From: Ancylostoma caninum
Lineage: Eukaryota; Nematoda; Chromadorea; Rhabditida; Ancylostomatidae
Assembly (NCBI GenBank): GCA_037903475.1
Contig: JBAJFG010000347.1
Span: 1,240,001 to 1,304,000, forward strand
DNA: 64,000 nucleotides
Reading direction: 5' to 3'
The stretch's first letter is position 1. Every line of letters starts with the position of its first letter. The position numbers were made by a program, and so were the translations under genes. Of the stretch, positions 1 through 10,378 are shown piece by piece. The notes below the pieces were generated by a model that had not been told where the DNA came from, ran no database searches, and saw only the letters and a program-made list of their open reading frames with translations.

Positions 1-368
1 TAATCAGCGGAAAATTCTGAGGCGTGCATTGTTCTCGAGATTCAATTTAACGGTTTGTTACTGCCCCTGGCTCCTACTCTGGGATGGAGAGTACGCTAAT
101 AGCTTTCATGGCAAAAGGTTGAGGAGAGAAGTGCTGTATGCATTATAAATCACCACTCCACTTTTCTCCATGAGTAGATACAAAGTTGTTACACTTAATT
201 TGAGAAAACCGACGAATTCTTTCAATTCAGCTCCTAGTGAACTTATGCCCGTGTTGAGCAACAGGAAGCGAGCCCTCATCGATTCCAACACACATTCTAG
301 TGCTGAAATATGCAAAAAATTCTGTGGGGCAAAATCTAGGGTGTGCTAAATATGTGGCCGCCACTGTA
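1..368 (-). mobile_element. Partial DNA transposon end (Tc1/mariner-superfamily-like)
   Basis: On the minus strand a TA-started end reading TACAGTGGCGGCCACATATT begins at about 368 and runs out of the window to the left. Nearly the same end sequence occurs in the same orientation at 5,575-5,602, so it marks a repeat family. The TA start and CAGTGG opening resemble Tc1-type inverted repeats. No transposase reading frame is recognisable between 1 and 340. The other end lies outside the window, so this stays a tentative call. Confidence 0.4.
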
Positions 369-1026
369 TGCCGAATTCTTGGTGTTAACGAATAGTGTGG
401 AAATTTTATGTCCACGCTTTTTTTTAATTCAAGTTCGATACGATGTTGTGCCTCAACTGCTGGAAATTTTACAATCTCAGCTTCGCATATTGTACATACA
501 ATATCAGTTGTAAATGCTGAAGCTTCAACATGGCTACGTCTTAGTCGCAGTAACAAGTAACAGTTTCTCGGGTGCTAGCAGTCTTGAATGAGAATATGGG
601 TCTCGCCAACATGCAAGAAAGAACACACTTCTGCCATCTATGTAGGCGAATGCTATCCATTTTCCGTGCCATTTTTTGCCACCCTGATGTAGTTGGTTCG
701 TGTCTTTCTCCATTGCGAAGTTCTTCTAACTGCTGCTACATAAAATGGAGATTGGCTGGGTGTTCAAATTCCTATAAAATATCAAGCCAATACGAAAATT
801 GCGGTTGAATGTGTATCCATTCCAGCGTGGGCTCCTACTTTCTTGAAATGGCCTTCTTTGAATGAAATTTCATTCTAGGAAAACAGGACAAAACCGCTGC
901 GGTGTTTTTCGGCCATCTGAAGAGGAGCCATGCCGGAGACTAGTTTTCATTTTGCCCGAGAAGCCATCTGAACCGCATCTCCTTTACAGCTAGCACTGTA
1001 ATCTTACAACTATTTTATGGAAACCA

Positions 1027-1650
1027 GAGAGATCGATTTATTACGAGTGTTGAAGATAGTCGTGAGATAAGATTACATCACGGCACAAATCAAACAGTTT
1101 AAGCGAAATTCAGTGGATACTAAACGATCATCTTAGGGTATAGTACACAGTAATTTAATTCTCTAGGGAGGCACGTACAGCGAGTGGTTTAAACGATGCG
1201 AAATTCTATCAGTACCAGGGTGTCGAACCTTTCCTCGAACATTGCAGAAATGCGGACAATGCACGAGCAGTAAATGCCTGCTGACTTATTGTCCTTTTTG
1301 GTTTCGGATTTGAGATACTAAAGAGAAACCCTTTTCTTGATGGCGAAAGCTTGTAAAAATTTGTCAGTCGGGTTTTATCAGTCAAATGCTGGAAATCTCT
1401 TGAACATAAAACATTCATCAAACAACGTTCTCCGAGGACATACCTTTTTATTGTGGATATAAAGGATATCTCTAATAGAACGGTCGACGGCTAATAGATT
1501 TGCCTTTCTTCTCGTATAACTCCGAATTGGGCTTAAGTTTTCAAACATCTATTCGAAAACTTATACAAGCTTTGTCTTTGACCCAATAAAATTACTTTGA
1601 CCTCCAGTGACGACATTTAATAAGGACTAATAAGGCAGAGCTCGACATTT
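1027..1650. other. About 620 bp present in copy A only
   Basis: Relative to the copy B path near 46,035-46,070, copy A has an extra block here. No inverted ends, coding frame or known family is visible. It may be an old insertion in A or a deletion in B. Confidence 0.4.
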
Positions 1651-1670
1651 GATGGGCACGCAGACGGAGA

Positions 1671-1899
1671 AAAGTTATTCATGCTTGCGGCGCGTCAAAG
1701 TTTACGCGCCGATACACAGTGCAAAGGAGAGAAGTGGAAGACAAATCCTGGCAGATCAGCAATGTTCCTAGTTTCGCCGTTGCGACTGTCGCGCGAACGA
1801 ACCGCGTTTCCATTTTCGCCGCTTTGGGTCGGCGCGAAAACTTTGTGGAGTTTTGTCTAGGCACGTAAACTTTGACGCGCCGCAAGCATGAATAACTTT
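1671..1899. mobile_element. MITE with 40-bp terminal inverted repeats
   Basis: The left end (1,671-1,710) and the reverse complement of the right end (1,860-1,899) match over about 40 bases with one difference. Both start AAAGTTATTCATGCTTGCGG. The 229-bp element has no coding capacity. The flanks share AGA on both sides, a possible 3-bp target duplication. Copy B of the duplication (near 46,075) reads through without the element, giving a paralogous empty site. Family not recognised. Confidence 0.8.
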
Positions 1900-2678
1900 A
1901 GAGTGAGTGTCGTACACCTTGATGGGGAGACAATCGCGGAGGAATTGCTACATTCTTCGCACACGCGATAAATATTTATTGTTTATCAAGAAAATTTTAT
2001 TTTGCATAAAAACCCATAAATGGCTGTGGAATACATTGTGGCGCATCCACACATCCAGGCGTAAACAGTGGCTCTCAAACTTTCAGATCTATTCTTGTTC
2101 ACTACGACGATTACATGTGCACTAGAGAGAGAGAGAACGCAAGAAAAGATTTTCCGAACTCAAGCAGAGCACCTCTACACTCCCTCTCGTTAATTTTTGA
2201 AAGATCGCTTGTAAATACATAGGCTTAATAAATGACTCGCTTTGATTTTACTGCAGCAACACATGTTGCTGTTAGTTCGATCAATTTGAAACGATTCAGC
2301 TCAATTACGGCTGCAAGGAAAAAAAAAAAGGATGTTGAAAAGCAGCATTCTTCTGACTCTAACAGAAATCCTTCTTGAAGTGCTTATGCGTGCATATTAT
2401 GTAATTAAGCCACTGGTCCGCCCAATTGCAGGGGATTTTGCTTTCTCTAGACTGTGTACTCGTGTTTTGCTTTATATAGAGACCTTCACTAGCCGGACCC
2501 ACTCGCAAGCAATGCACCATCCGCGCATTGGCACACTGTCTGCTCATCCGCACACATTTTATAGATAACACCAAATTAATTCCATTCGGTACCTGAGCAA
2601 AAGGAAAAACGAAAAGCGGCAGAACTTCTTCATTCTCCTCTGACCAGGATTAAAATTATTAGCTCGGCAATTGTACAA

Positions 2679-2870
2679 AAGGTACACTTCTTCTCGAAAA
2701 GATAGACGGATTCCGTGAATGCAGAATCGTGACGGGACCTGGACGAGGGATACGGAGAAAGCATGCTCCAGGTGAGAGGGTCGACTAGGTCCCGCCACGA
2801 TATCGCGACCCCTACGCTAAGAAACCGCACGAACAATCCGTCTATCTTTTCGACAAGGAGTGTACACTGG
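2679..2870. repeat. Foldback repeat next to a MITE
   Basis: The stretch at 2,680-2,715 reappears inverted at about 2,835-2,868; the shared core is CGAAAAGATAGACGGATT. A second inner pair (GACGGGACCTGG and CTAGGTCCCGCC) lies inside. The structure is absent from copy B. Its right arm abuts, and slightly overlaps, the MITE starting at 2,863. Confidence 0.6.
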
Positions 2871-3129
2871 ACGCCAATGGCGGTGACCCATCACCGGCCT
2901 CGAGAAGTACGCTGTGCAACCGCACTGCACGCGTCATAAACGATGTTTTCTGCTGCTGTTTGTTATATCTAGTTGCTTTCTACCCGATTTTAAGGATTTT
3001 TGATCAAATCGACAAGAAAGCGACTAAAAATAGCATTCCGGCAGCAGACGACACCGATCGTGTGCGATGCGGTCGCGCTGCGTCCTTCTCGAGGCCGTGG
3101 ATGGGCCACCGCTATTGACGTCCACTGTA
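2863..3129. mobile_element. MITE family M, copy 1 (TA-flanked, partner 24,174-24,447)
   Basis: Both ends carry TACASTGGACG followed by CAATGGCGG, or slightly diverged versions, as inverted repeats of about 30 bp extending into a longer GC-rich arm. The interior of this 267-bp element matches the interior of the element at 24,174-24,447 in opposite orientation, including the shared CAGCAGCAGAAAAC and AAATCGGGTAGAAA segments. The TA at the ends suggests a Tc1/mariner-type target. No coding frame. Confidence 0.75.
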
Positions 3130-3529
3130 GATAAGTCACTGCTTGTCTTCGCATTACGGGTAAGGACGTCGACTTTGTGGACGTTATTGCTACATAGTAG
3201 TGTTAATTCCATAGTTTAATTTCATTGGACTTCCGTCCCACTCATCCCACTCATCGTCTCTTATCTGTCTTTTTGATGTGGACACTTAGGTCATGCATTC
3301 GTTGATTTCGCGCTAAGAAACCAGTTCTCTCCTAGAGGAAAAAAATACTGCTGCGGTAAGACGAAGACTAATGATATCTGACGCTCGTTTATGTCCTGGC
3401 AATTAAACTTCGAACGGGGCCTTGGCGAAGCTGGAAAAAATGGTTTCGCGGAAAAAGTAGTCTAATTGGAACAAAAGGTGAGAAAGTAAAGTGGTTCGAG
3501 AGCTCTTGAAGCAACTGAATAGTTAAAGA

Positions 3530-4570
3530 ATATGGAATTTGACGCTCTGGAAGTTTCGAACTTTACGTGGAAGACAAATAATAGGATTCGCAGAGTGGGT
3601 ATTGCGGACTTCTTCCTGCAATTCAGAATTATCGCAGGATATGCGGGAAGGCAGCGGGGTAAAAGTCTGGAAAAACTGAAACGTTATGGATTCTTAGATG
3701 AAAAATTCAACTTCATCGCCCGTCCACAAAAAAACATCTCTGACAGAACTAGTCTCCATCTGCTCCGGGCCTATAAACATGGTCATAGTATATGACAAAG
3801 TTTATTTTATATACTCCTGCTCCAAACACCTTTCCAAATGGAATTTATTGTTTCGGTCTGACGCTTTGACAAGAACGTCTTTAGAGAACTGGGAGTGATT
3901 CAGACATAGTATTCGTTTCAGCTCCGCCAAAAGTCTCATCCCTCTCTGCTAACCTGTCACCCCAATCTCGCCGAAATGTCAGGCCGCCAACAACAAGGTC
4001 TAATCTCCAACCCCGGTCAGCGCAGAATTATATAAAATAAATCTCTAACAGAATTGCGGACTGTCGTCCGGAGCATGACCTGAAATTAGATTGATTTATA
4101 AGAACAATTTGCTGAGCACATTCGGAAAACAACATAGTGAGTGATTGAACATAGTGCACACACCATCCTTCACCTCAAAATTCTTTCAGGAAACTTCCAT
4201 TTGACGAGATTTTTTCTGAGTTAATGAAGACTTACTCTTCTTCTTAATCCCACCCACTTCTTCACGAAACTTGGTAATGTGTTGGTAAGCTTTGTCTTTC
4301 TTTCCTCTTCCGCTGTCATATATCCAGTATTTGTCAGTGTTGTTTTCTCGTCCTTTGTCAACCTCATCAAAGGAATCTTAGCTAAATCTCCTGGACACAA
4401 AAGCGAAAACCAAAGGTGTACAATCGCGATTGAACGCATTCGTCTAATGAGATTGTTTGCGATCGTGTTCCAGTTTGTTAAACTTGATTTCTTCCTATCA
4501 GCTGCTTTTTTCATTTGTTATTCACTTCGATCATTGCATACGCTCTTGAGTACGTAATCAACTTCAGGTC
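3530..4570. other. Stretch with nothing recognisable
   Basis: Short open frames occur on both strands (for example 3,532-3,795 plus and 4,221-4,514 minus). None has a recognisable domain, splice context or match to the duplicated partner region. I treat them as chance frames. Confidence 0.5.
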
Positions 4571-5210
4571 TTTTCAGCTCATAGCAGTCCTGTGATTCTT
4601 TTTTTGTGGTTTGATAAGTTGCCACGCCCACTCTGACCACCAATAACAGTTCATCCGCCTTTACGTGTGCAAATGGCATAAAAGCCTTTCGTTTTTGTTT
4701 AAACTTTTTTTTCCGAACTCGTCTTTTTTCCTGGATGGTTCCGCATGTCCACCTTACTAAGTTATCTCCGCTCCACTTCAGTACTCCTCCGGTAGGCCGT
4801 GAACACACAAGGTGCGACACCATGTTCAGACGTCTCTCTGAGCTCAGGACGGCACCAGACGTCTTCTATTTTTGCACAGGTTGTTTCAGCTCAAATTAGA
4901 TGTTCACTTAACCACGCTACTGTGTAGAAACAGCATATTGGAGAAGGTTGGAACATTTTGCCTTAGGTATCGTAACTACTTCCACTTTATTCTCATTTTA
5001 TTATTGCTTACACGTCGTCTATTTCATGATTAGGCAGAGTACAATCTCTTGAATAACACGGAACCACGGAACGACTCAAATCATGTTCCCTTTTCCATCT
5101 CCTTATGCTTCTCATGATTCTGGGAGTCACAGAGGAAAGCACATAGTGGGAAGTGAACAACGAGTCATAATAGTCATTATTGCATTTTCTTTTCTTTTTG
5201 CTGACTGTTC
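4570..5210 (+). repeat. Repeat family R, copy 1 (others 10,378-11,045 and 51,180-52,265)
   Basis: The stretch contains markers shared with 51,180-51,890, such as CAGTCCTGTGATTC, GTTCATCCG, CTCTGAGCTCAGGAC/CTCTGAACTCAGGAC and the final GAACAACGAG block. Its inner section (AATAACACGGAAC) also matches 10,378-10,450. No coding signal. Confidence 0.65.
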
Positions 5211-5570
5211 TCGCCAGATTGACAATTTTAGGCCATGTTGACGATCCTTGTTCTTCCTTCTGGTGAAAGAATGCTCTTCAATAATACCATGGGAAAATTC
5301 GCACTAATATCAAGAATAAAATCACATTTTTCCTCGATTAGATGAAATGAAATAAGAGAGAGAATGAAACTATTCCTGAAAGTACTGCGTTTTCAGCTCT
5401 AAATTCAAAGAAAGGGTGCAATTCCGTCTAGAAACAATTTCTTGAGGAATAGAGTAGAGGCAAGAAAGAGAACACTATGCCTCATCACATTCTCGAGTAT
5501 TATCTTGATAGCTCATTCCAAGCTTGAAATACATATTTTATATTTTCATCAGTTGAACGCCCGAAATTGG
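5210..5570. other. Unassigned stretch
   Basis: AT-rich sequence with no frame, inverted ends or tandem structure that I can see. It may be the interior of the repeat whose end lies at 5,575-5,602. Confidence 0.4.
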
Positions 5571-5574
5571 CAGC

Positions 5575-5602
5575 GTGCTAAATATGTGGCCGCCACTATA
5601 TG
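5575..5602 (-). mobile_element. Transposon end, second copy of the 343-368 end
   Basis: The plus strand reads GTGCTAAATATGTGGCCGCC followed by ACTATATG, almost identical to 343-370. On the minus strand this is a CAGTGG-type terminal repeat. Sequence to its left is loosely similar to the sequence left of the first copy. No full element can be delimited. Confidence 0.45.
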
Positions 5603-5624
5603 ATCTGCTCTTTCAAATCTTATT

Positions 5625-5690
5625 ATACTAGCGCCCCTTCGGGAGACTAGAAATTGGGCTGGGGCAGCCACTTGGGCCATTTGCAAAAGA
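5625..5690 (+). repeat. Short dispersed repeat (inverted partner 32,795-32,855)
   Basis: CTAGCGCCCCTTCGGGA, a GGGGCAGCCACTTGGG block and the bases between them recur as the reverse complement at about 32,797-32,850. No coding capacity. Confidence 0.6.
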
Positions 5691-6290
5691 TTCGCACTTG
5701 CCAAACCATTGGGAAATTGACGGGCTCAAATATGAAATTCTTGTTATGTGTTGAGTATGAGTATGAAACGTCCGTTCTCCATCGTAGGACTTATTCGTGC
5801 GTTTTCCTCACTCCGCGGTCAGCCCACCGAAACGATGTCGTGGCGTGCTGATAACGGCAGCAGTAGTTACTGATGATGTGTAGATGACATTTTTGCGATG
5901 AAATCTATCATCAGACAAAAAATGTCCCCTTTCACCGTTGGAAATTGCACAGTACACACAGTTTTTGAAAATAAAAAGGCCAAAATCGCCAGGATTCATT
6001 CATATTCTTCAGATTATGTGCTTAAAGGTATTTTCTTCTGTCGCTGTCCACAAATTGCATAATATTAATGGCACACTCTCTTAATGAGAGCTTCACTCCA
6101 AAAATATAAAGAATGCCTCCACCCCCGGAAATTGGGGAGTGGTCCCACTGCTTCAGCAAAAAATGGATACGAAATACCTCTTTAATCTCCTCACCATCGT
6201 CAGAGAAAGACGGTCATTTCATATACATCCTATTCATCACTGCCACTATGTTCACAAAGGTTGTATCGTACATTGTGCGGGTCCCACGGG
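5690..6290. other. Unassigned stretch
   Basis: Short frames on both strands (5,654-5,851 plus, 5,808-5,999 minus, 6,113-6,304 plus) have no recognisable motif. No repeat structure was found. Confidence 0.4.
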
Positions 6291-6295
6291 CCGAA

Positions 6296-6475
6296 TTTAG
6301 CTGACCGCGGACAGTACCGCGGTCGGCCAAACTTTCAAGAAAGGACCGCGGTCAGCCAAACTTTTGGCTGAGGACCGCGGTCAGGCAGTTTTCTGTCCGC
6401 GGTCAGCCCGTTCCGCATCTCATGGTACCGCGGTCAGCCCGCGGAACACACTTTGGTACCGCGGTCAGCCCGCTC
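6296..6475 (+). repeat. Interspersed CCGCGGTCAGCC motif cluster
   Basis: The word ACCGCGGTCAGCC, or a one-base variant, recurs about seven times at irregular spacing of 20-35 bases, often followed by AAACTTT or CGTTCC/CGCTCC. The core CCGCGG is a palindrome. It looks like a short, degenerate tandem array joined on its right to a minisatellite-2 unit. Confidence 0.7.
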
Positions 6476-6482
6476 CATTGTC

Positions 6483-6575
6483 TGAGCTGCTGCTCTCCAC
6501 GCTAACTCGTATCCTGGCGTCCCCCACACCATTGGGTCACGGTGGGCCATTTCTCCATCGGAGGACCTAGATATC
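6483..6575 (-). repeat. Minisatellite-2 fragment (about 1.5 units)
   Basis: The plus strand carries CGTATCCTGGCGTCCCCCAC, then ACCATTGGGTCACGGTGGGCC and CTCCATCGGAGGACC in pieces. This is the reverse complement of the 59-60 bp unit that forms the array at 32,004-32,620. Confidence 0.65.
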
Positions 6576-6661
6576 CTAACGAGATAGAGATATCCCGACG
6601 TGTTCCACATTTGGCAAACTTATTAACCGAACAGGAGGTTAATAATCTTACTTCTTCCTAA

Positions 6662-6910
6662 AGGGCAATTTATACTGGATGCGTGCGACTGACGCGCGTG
6701 CGTCTATATGATGGAGAATAGGGCCCAGTCACATAGCAGTCGCATCGCAGTCGCAGCTCAGACGCACGCGTTTACGGCCTGGCGGCGGCCGCGCGTTCTT
6801 TTCATTGAGGATGTATATGTCGTGCTGACCGGTCTTCATTGAAAATTCCTTGCAAATGAATGCGTGCGACTGATGCGCGACTGACGCACGCAGCTAGTAT
6901 AAATTGCCCT
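6662..6910. mobile_element. MITE, PIF/Harbinger-like (TAA target duplication)
   Basis: The ends are AGGGCAATTTATACT in inverted orientation, 15 bases perfect and then partly matching GCGTGCG-rich arms. TAA stands on both sides (6,659-6,661 and 6,911-6,913), the 3-bp TWA-type duplication typical of PIF/Harbinger. The 249-bp interior is GC-rich, holds repeated GCGTGCGACTG and CAGTCGCA words, and encodes nothing. Confidence 0.75.
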
Positions 6911-7014
6911 TAATTGGCAGTTCATGTGTGTGTGCACACGAGAACCAGCCATCGAAAACGGAAAATACCTACACCATTGTGTTAGCGCGTCGAGTTATGT
7001 ACGAAAACGTGGTA

Positions 7015-7275
7015 AATTTTGATTTTTACCTTGAATTACAGGTGTTTCGGGCCATGTTGGCCATGGGCCTTCAGTCATGTTCAGACATGTTAATGGCCGA
7101 CAGTTGTTTTCACCACAGTTGGAATGAATGAGATAGGCCTGTGTTTACAGACCCGTATAAATGGAATGAGATGGAATGAAAAATGATTGAAAAGGAATGA
7201 AACGGACAGAGTGCCTTTATAACAAAGAGGAGGAACCAGGCGAACGAGAGATGACACGGATGAGGGTTGCGCCAT
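7015..7275 (+). repeat. Flanking module of minisatellite-1, copy 1
   Basis: This matches 7,675-7,890 in the same orientation. Shared segments include GTGTTTCGGGCCA, ACATGTTAATGG, CGACAGTTGTTTTCA and AACGAGAG/AACGAGGG followed by GATG. Each copy is followed by minisatellite-1 units, so module plus array is duplicated in tandem about 660 bp apart. Confidence 0.75.
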
Positions 7276-7329
7276 AATGTGTGTTAGAGGTGGGGCCGGC
7301 GGCATGATAAGGATGCTTCGGCGCCTAGA

Positions 7330-7510
7330 AGCGGGGAAACGCATGGAGTCGGGTCCAACAGCGTGATAATGGTGCGCCGGCGTCTAAAAGCGGGGAAACG
7401 CCTAGAGTCGGATCCAAAGGTGTGATATGGGTGCGGCGGCGTCCAAAAGCGGGAAAACGGCTGGAATCGGGTTCAACGGCGTGATAAGGGTGCCCGGTGT
7501 TCAGGTCCAA
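7330..7510 (+). repeat. Minisatellite-1, array 1 (about three 59-bp units)
   Basis: Units run GGTCCAAC, GTGATAAGGG, TGCGCCGGCGTC, AAAAGCGGGGAAACG, CTGGAGTCGG. They are more diverged than in the 54-kb array. Short minus-strand frames here are by-products of the repeat. Confidence 0.85.
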
Positions 7511-7674
7511 TCCCATTTTGCAAACTACTCGGTCAATTTTTTCTATTTACGTCCACCACAGCGAATCGAAATGCGTTACCACAAATTGTTGAAAACGAGC
7601 TGCCCATAGTGGGTCAATGGTTCCATGAACCGCGGTAAAGAATACTTCTCTGTGGATACATACAAAAAGTGTGC

Positions 7675-7892
7675 AAATTTTGATTTTTACTTTGATTTAA
7701 GGGTGTTTCGGGCCACATTTGTCCTGTTCAAACATGTTAATGGTCGACAGTTGTTTTCAACACGGTTGGAATGAGTGAGATAGGCCCATGATTACATGAC
7801 CGTATAAAAGGAAATATACGGTTGGGATACGTTCATAACGAAGAGGAGCAACCAGACGAACGAGGGATGGCACTGATGAGGCTTGCGCCGGC
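7675..7892 (+). repeat. Flanking module of minisatellite-1, copy 2
   Basis: Diverged direct copy of 7,015-7,275, lying immediately before array 2. See that entry for the shared words. Confidence 0.75.
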
Positions 7893-7929
7893 TCGGGCGT
7901 TGGGGACATGGAGTGATAGGCGCTCACCG

Positions 7930-8172
7930 GCGCTCATAGGTGGGTGAAACGGGTCTAACGATGTGATAAGGGCGCGCCGGTGTCCAAAACGGGGAAATCT
8001 CCTAGAGTCGGGTCCAACGCTGTAATAAGGGTGCGCCGGCGTCGAAAAGTGGGGAAACGCCTGGAGTCGGATCCAACGGTGTGGTAAGGGTGCGCCGGCG
8101 TCGAAAAGTGGAGAAACGCCTGGAGTCGGGTCCAACGGTGTGATAAGGGTGCGCCGGCGTCGAAAATGTGGA
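7930..8172 (+). repeat. Minisatellite-1, array 2 (about four 59-bp units)
   Basis: The unit length is 59: consecutive GTGCGCCGGCGTCGAAAA starts shift by one base per 60. Units differ by a few substitutions. The array ends at GTCGAAAATGTGG, where Penelope-derived sequence begins. Confidence 0.9.
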
Positions 8173-8270
8173 AGAGGTCACCCACGGGTCCACACCTGCG
8201 AGAGTAGTATGCCAGCGCTCAGTGGAGGGGAACACACACGTATGCGAGGCGAGCGAAGCGAGTCCAAAAA

Positions 8271-8306
8271 AGCCTGAGAGTCCGGCGTCAGCCGGACGAT
8301 CAGGCT
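8271..8306 (-). ncRNA. Stem-loop PL36, copy 1, in Penelope-like 3' region
   Basis: A 36-nt two-tier hairpin: outer arm AGCCTGA with TCAGGCT, a 2x2 internal loop, inner arm GTCCGGC with GCCGGAC, and a 4-nt loop. On the element's sense (minus) strand it lies just past the expected end of the endonuclease frame and is followed by the GC-rich word CTCGCTTCGCTCGC. Two further copies (11,072-11,107 and 55,132-55,167) keep the same geometry with different bases. Confidence 0.6.
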
Positions 8307-8309
8307 GGT

Positions 8310-8762
8310 ATAACATAATTCGAGATATGGAAGTAGTTCATTGGTTACGGTGGGGCACTCCTCCTTGCGGTTCATTTTTGGATATTGGGCGGGAATCCAA
8401 AACGCTCCAGAAGCTTAGCGCGCGGAAATCTCAGTTACGAATTCAATGATTGTGGTTTCTACTTCATAATCGACACAGTCGTGCACTCGCATTCGATGAC
8501 AACCTAGAGGAGTAGATGTACGAGAACTCGATTTCCCCCCAAGGTGCTCCTTGATTGGAACACAGAGTGACCGTGCAGTTCCACCAATGTGTTCGTCACC
8601 GCATTTCCTACATATGATCATGTATATGACACACGAATAGGTGTTATGCAGAGGCGGTCGTAAATACGGTTTTGGACTAATTGGTGTTTCAGGTTCCTCG
8701 GTGGTATTTCCACGATCATGACCAAATCTGACTACTACGCCGAGGTTCAATGACGACCGTAC
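8310..8762 (-). pseudogene. Penelope-like element, GIY-YIG endonuclease C-terminal fragment
   Basis: The minus strand encodes a region matching the C-terminal nuclease of hookworm-type Penelope-like elements: VIYMIICRKCGDEHIGG carries the GIY-like (VIY) and YIG-like (HIG) halves with the CxxC spacing between them, followed by the IKEHL and RTSTPLG-H blocks and an ISAR segment. An in-frame stop at 8,412-8,414 falls right after ISAR. The frame resumes with AFWIPAQYPKMNRKEEC, the usual end of this protein. The reverse transcriptase half is missing: upstream the frame meets minisatellite-2 at about 8,765. Such proteins nick target DNA to prime reverse transcription. This is a 5'-truncated, dead copy. 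The family call rests on remembered sequence patterns. Confidence 0.8.
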
Positions 8763-8775
8763 TTGGAAACTGTTT

Positions 8776-9210
8776 CGAAATGTTTCCCACACCATTGGAC
8801 CACGGTGAACACGTTTTCCATGGGCAGACTCGCATCTCTGCATTCTCCACACTATCGGACCGGAGCGAACCCGTATCCTGGCGTTCTCCACACCATCGGG
8901 CTACGGCGGGTCTTTTCTTCATCGGTGGACGAGCATTCTGTTGTTTTCCTGACTGTTGAGTCCCACAGGATTCTTACTCCATCGATGGACCCATATTCTA
9001 GCGTTATTGAGCCAGAACCGATCCCATAATGGCGGACCGGTATGCTGGTGTGCTCCACAAGAGTGGGCCACAACGGGCCCTTCTGCCGTCGGTCAACCCT
9101 TATTCTGGTGTTATTCCTCGTAATTAGGCCAAACCTGACACGCTTTCCATCGGCGAAGCCTTATCCTAGCGTTTTCACCACGGCACACCTGCTTTCTATG
9201 GGTGCACCGG
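8776..9210 (-). repeat. Minisatellite-2, array 1 (about seven diverged units)
   Basis: Read on the minus strand, units follow the pattern GGGTCCACCGATGGA, AAAGGGCCCGCCG, TGTGG, GAACGCCAGGATAC at about 60 bp. They are much more diverged than minisatellite-1. The array separates the Penelope fragment on the left from repeat module K on the right. Confidence 0.75.
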
Positions 9211-9309
9211 TACCCTTTTTAAATGTCGAAAGTTATGGTAAAGGCTTGGGATCTATTCAGGAATTTTGACTAACTATTTGTTGATTTTGATCAACTATTG
9301 GCTGATTGG

Positions 9310-9790
9310 TTACACAATGTCATGCCTTGCTATATCGAAGCGGTTACTAAGTATGTTAATACGCAACATTTCTCGAGATGGACTGACATCATGACTGCAC
9401 AATCGCATGGAGACCTCAGCGGGGGATGCCGCAAAACAAATCACCATATGAGCCATCCGCGTAGGTCCAACCATCCCCCAGCTGTCGAGACGCTATGGGG
9501 TTCTGAGAGGACCAGCCCATCCTTTACGTGGAGGTGCCTGCAACAGTGGAAGGGTAGTTTTGTTGTTGCGCACCTTGCGCAGCCAGAAAGCTTGTGAACA
9601 CTCCCTCATCCCTATGCTACGAGACCAGCGAACATGATGAAATTATCATCCCGTGCATGCGGAAGAGCCAGGAGCGACGTGACTGGCGAGTCCCGAAACG
9701 AACTTGTCTGAGTTCCTGAAAAAGGGCCATTTCGCCTCACGATTACCGGTGTCTATGAGTGCCGCCGCGTTATTGGCACAATATTTCTCG
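9310..9790 (+). repeat. Repeat module K, copy 1 (inverted partner 31,430-31,990)
   Basis: Shared blocks with the reverse complement of 31,430-31,990 include CACAATGTCATGCCTT, CCGCGTAGGTCCA, GAAAGCTTGTGAACACTCCC/GAAAGCTCGTAAACACTCCC, GTCCCGAAACGAAC and GGTGTCTATGAGTGCCGCC. In both places the module sits on the same side of a minisatellite-2 array, so array and module travel together. No coding frame is conserved. Confidence 0.75.
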
Positions 9791-10378
9791 CGCCCCTGCT
9801 TTACTTCCCGTCATGGTCCATTTTGAGCCCTTGATTTGCTCTTTGCACTCATTGTAACCTCATTTTTCAATTCTCGCTTTACCTTGTTTTCTACAACATG
9901 GACTGTGACCATCCAAGTCAAGAAAATTGAACCTTCCCGCAATCTACTGTCGTTCGACTCCAATCGTGGATCAGACGTATCTCAATTGGCTAAGGATATC
10001 AACCACGCCTGGAGAGGAACTTTTACTCCTGAATAGACAGCAGAAGTGGTTAACCCATTTCAGGCACCACAAATTTGGCTTCGAAGTTGCTTTTCATTCT
10101 GGACGCTCAGTTTGTGGGACATAAAGGCGATTATCCGCTGAGGTTGCTTTAGATGTAAGGAATAATCACTACTGATGCTAACTCTCAACAATGTGTAAGT
10201 TTAGCTAACGCATTCCCCAAAATGCTCGATGAGAGATGGGTCACATTGGGTATGCTCGACTTCTTTGTACAAATTTCACCAAAATGACTAGAAAGAAACT
10301 CATGTGTAGGGGTCTTTCACTACTACCGACTCTACAGGTTCCACAAAAATTCCGATATTAACGTTAAATGTTTCACGA
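9790..10378. other. Unassigned stretch
   Basis: Short plus frames at 9,836-10,036 and 9,927-10,124 overlap in different phases and have no recognisable motif. No repeat partner was noticed. Confidence 0.4.

Larger units (their letters stand above)
540..5210 (+). repeat. Segmental duplication, copy A (partner 45,280-51,900)
   Basis: Several blocks in this stretch match blocks in the same order and orientation in 45,280-51,900: 560-805 with 45,290-45,535; 890-1,025 with 45,890-46,060; 2,320-2,570 with 46,675-46,960; 3,170-3,520 with 47,240-47,620; 4,570-5,200 with 51,180-51,890. The matches are diverged and broken by indels and repeats unique to one copy. No conserved reading frame is seen in either copy. 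Copy A carries extra material at 1,027-1,650, 1,671-1,899 and 2,680-3,129 that copy B lacks. Confidence 0.75.
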
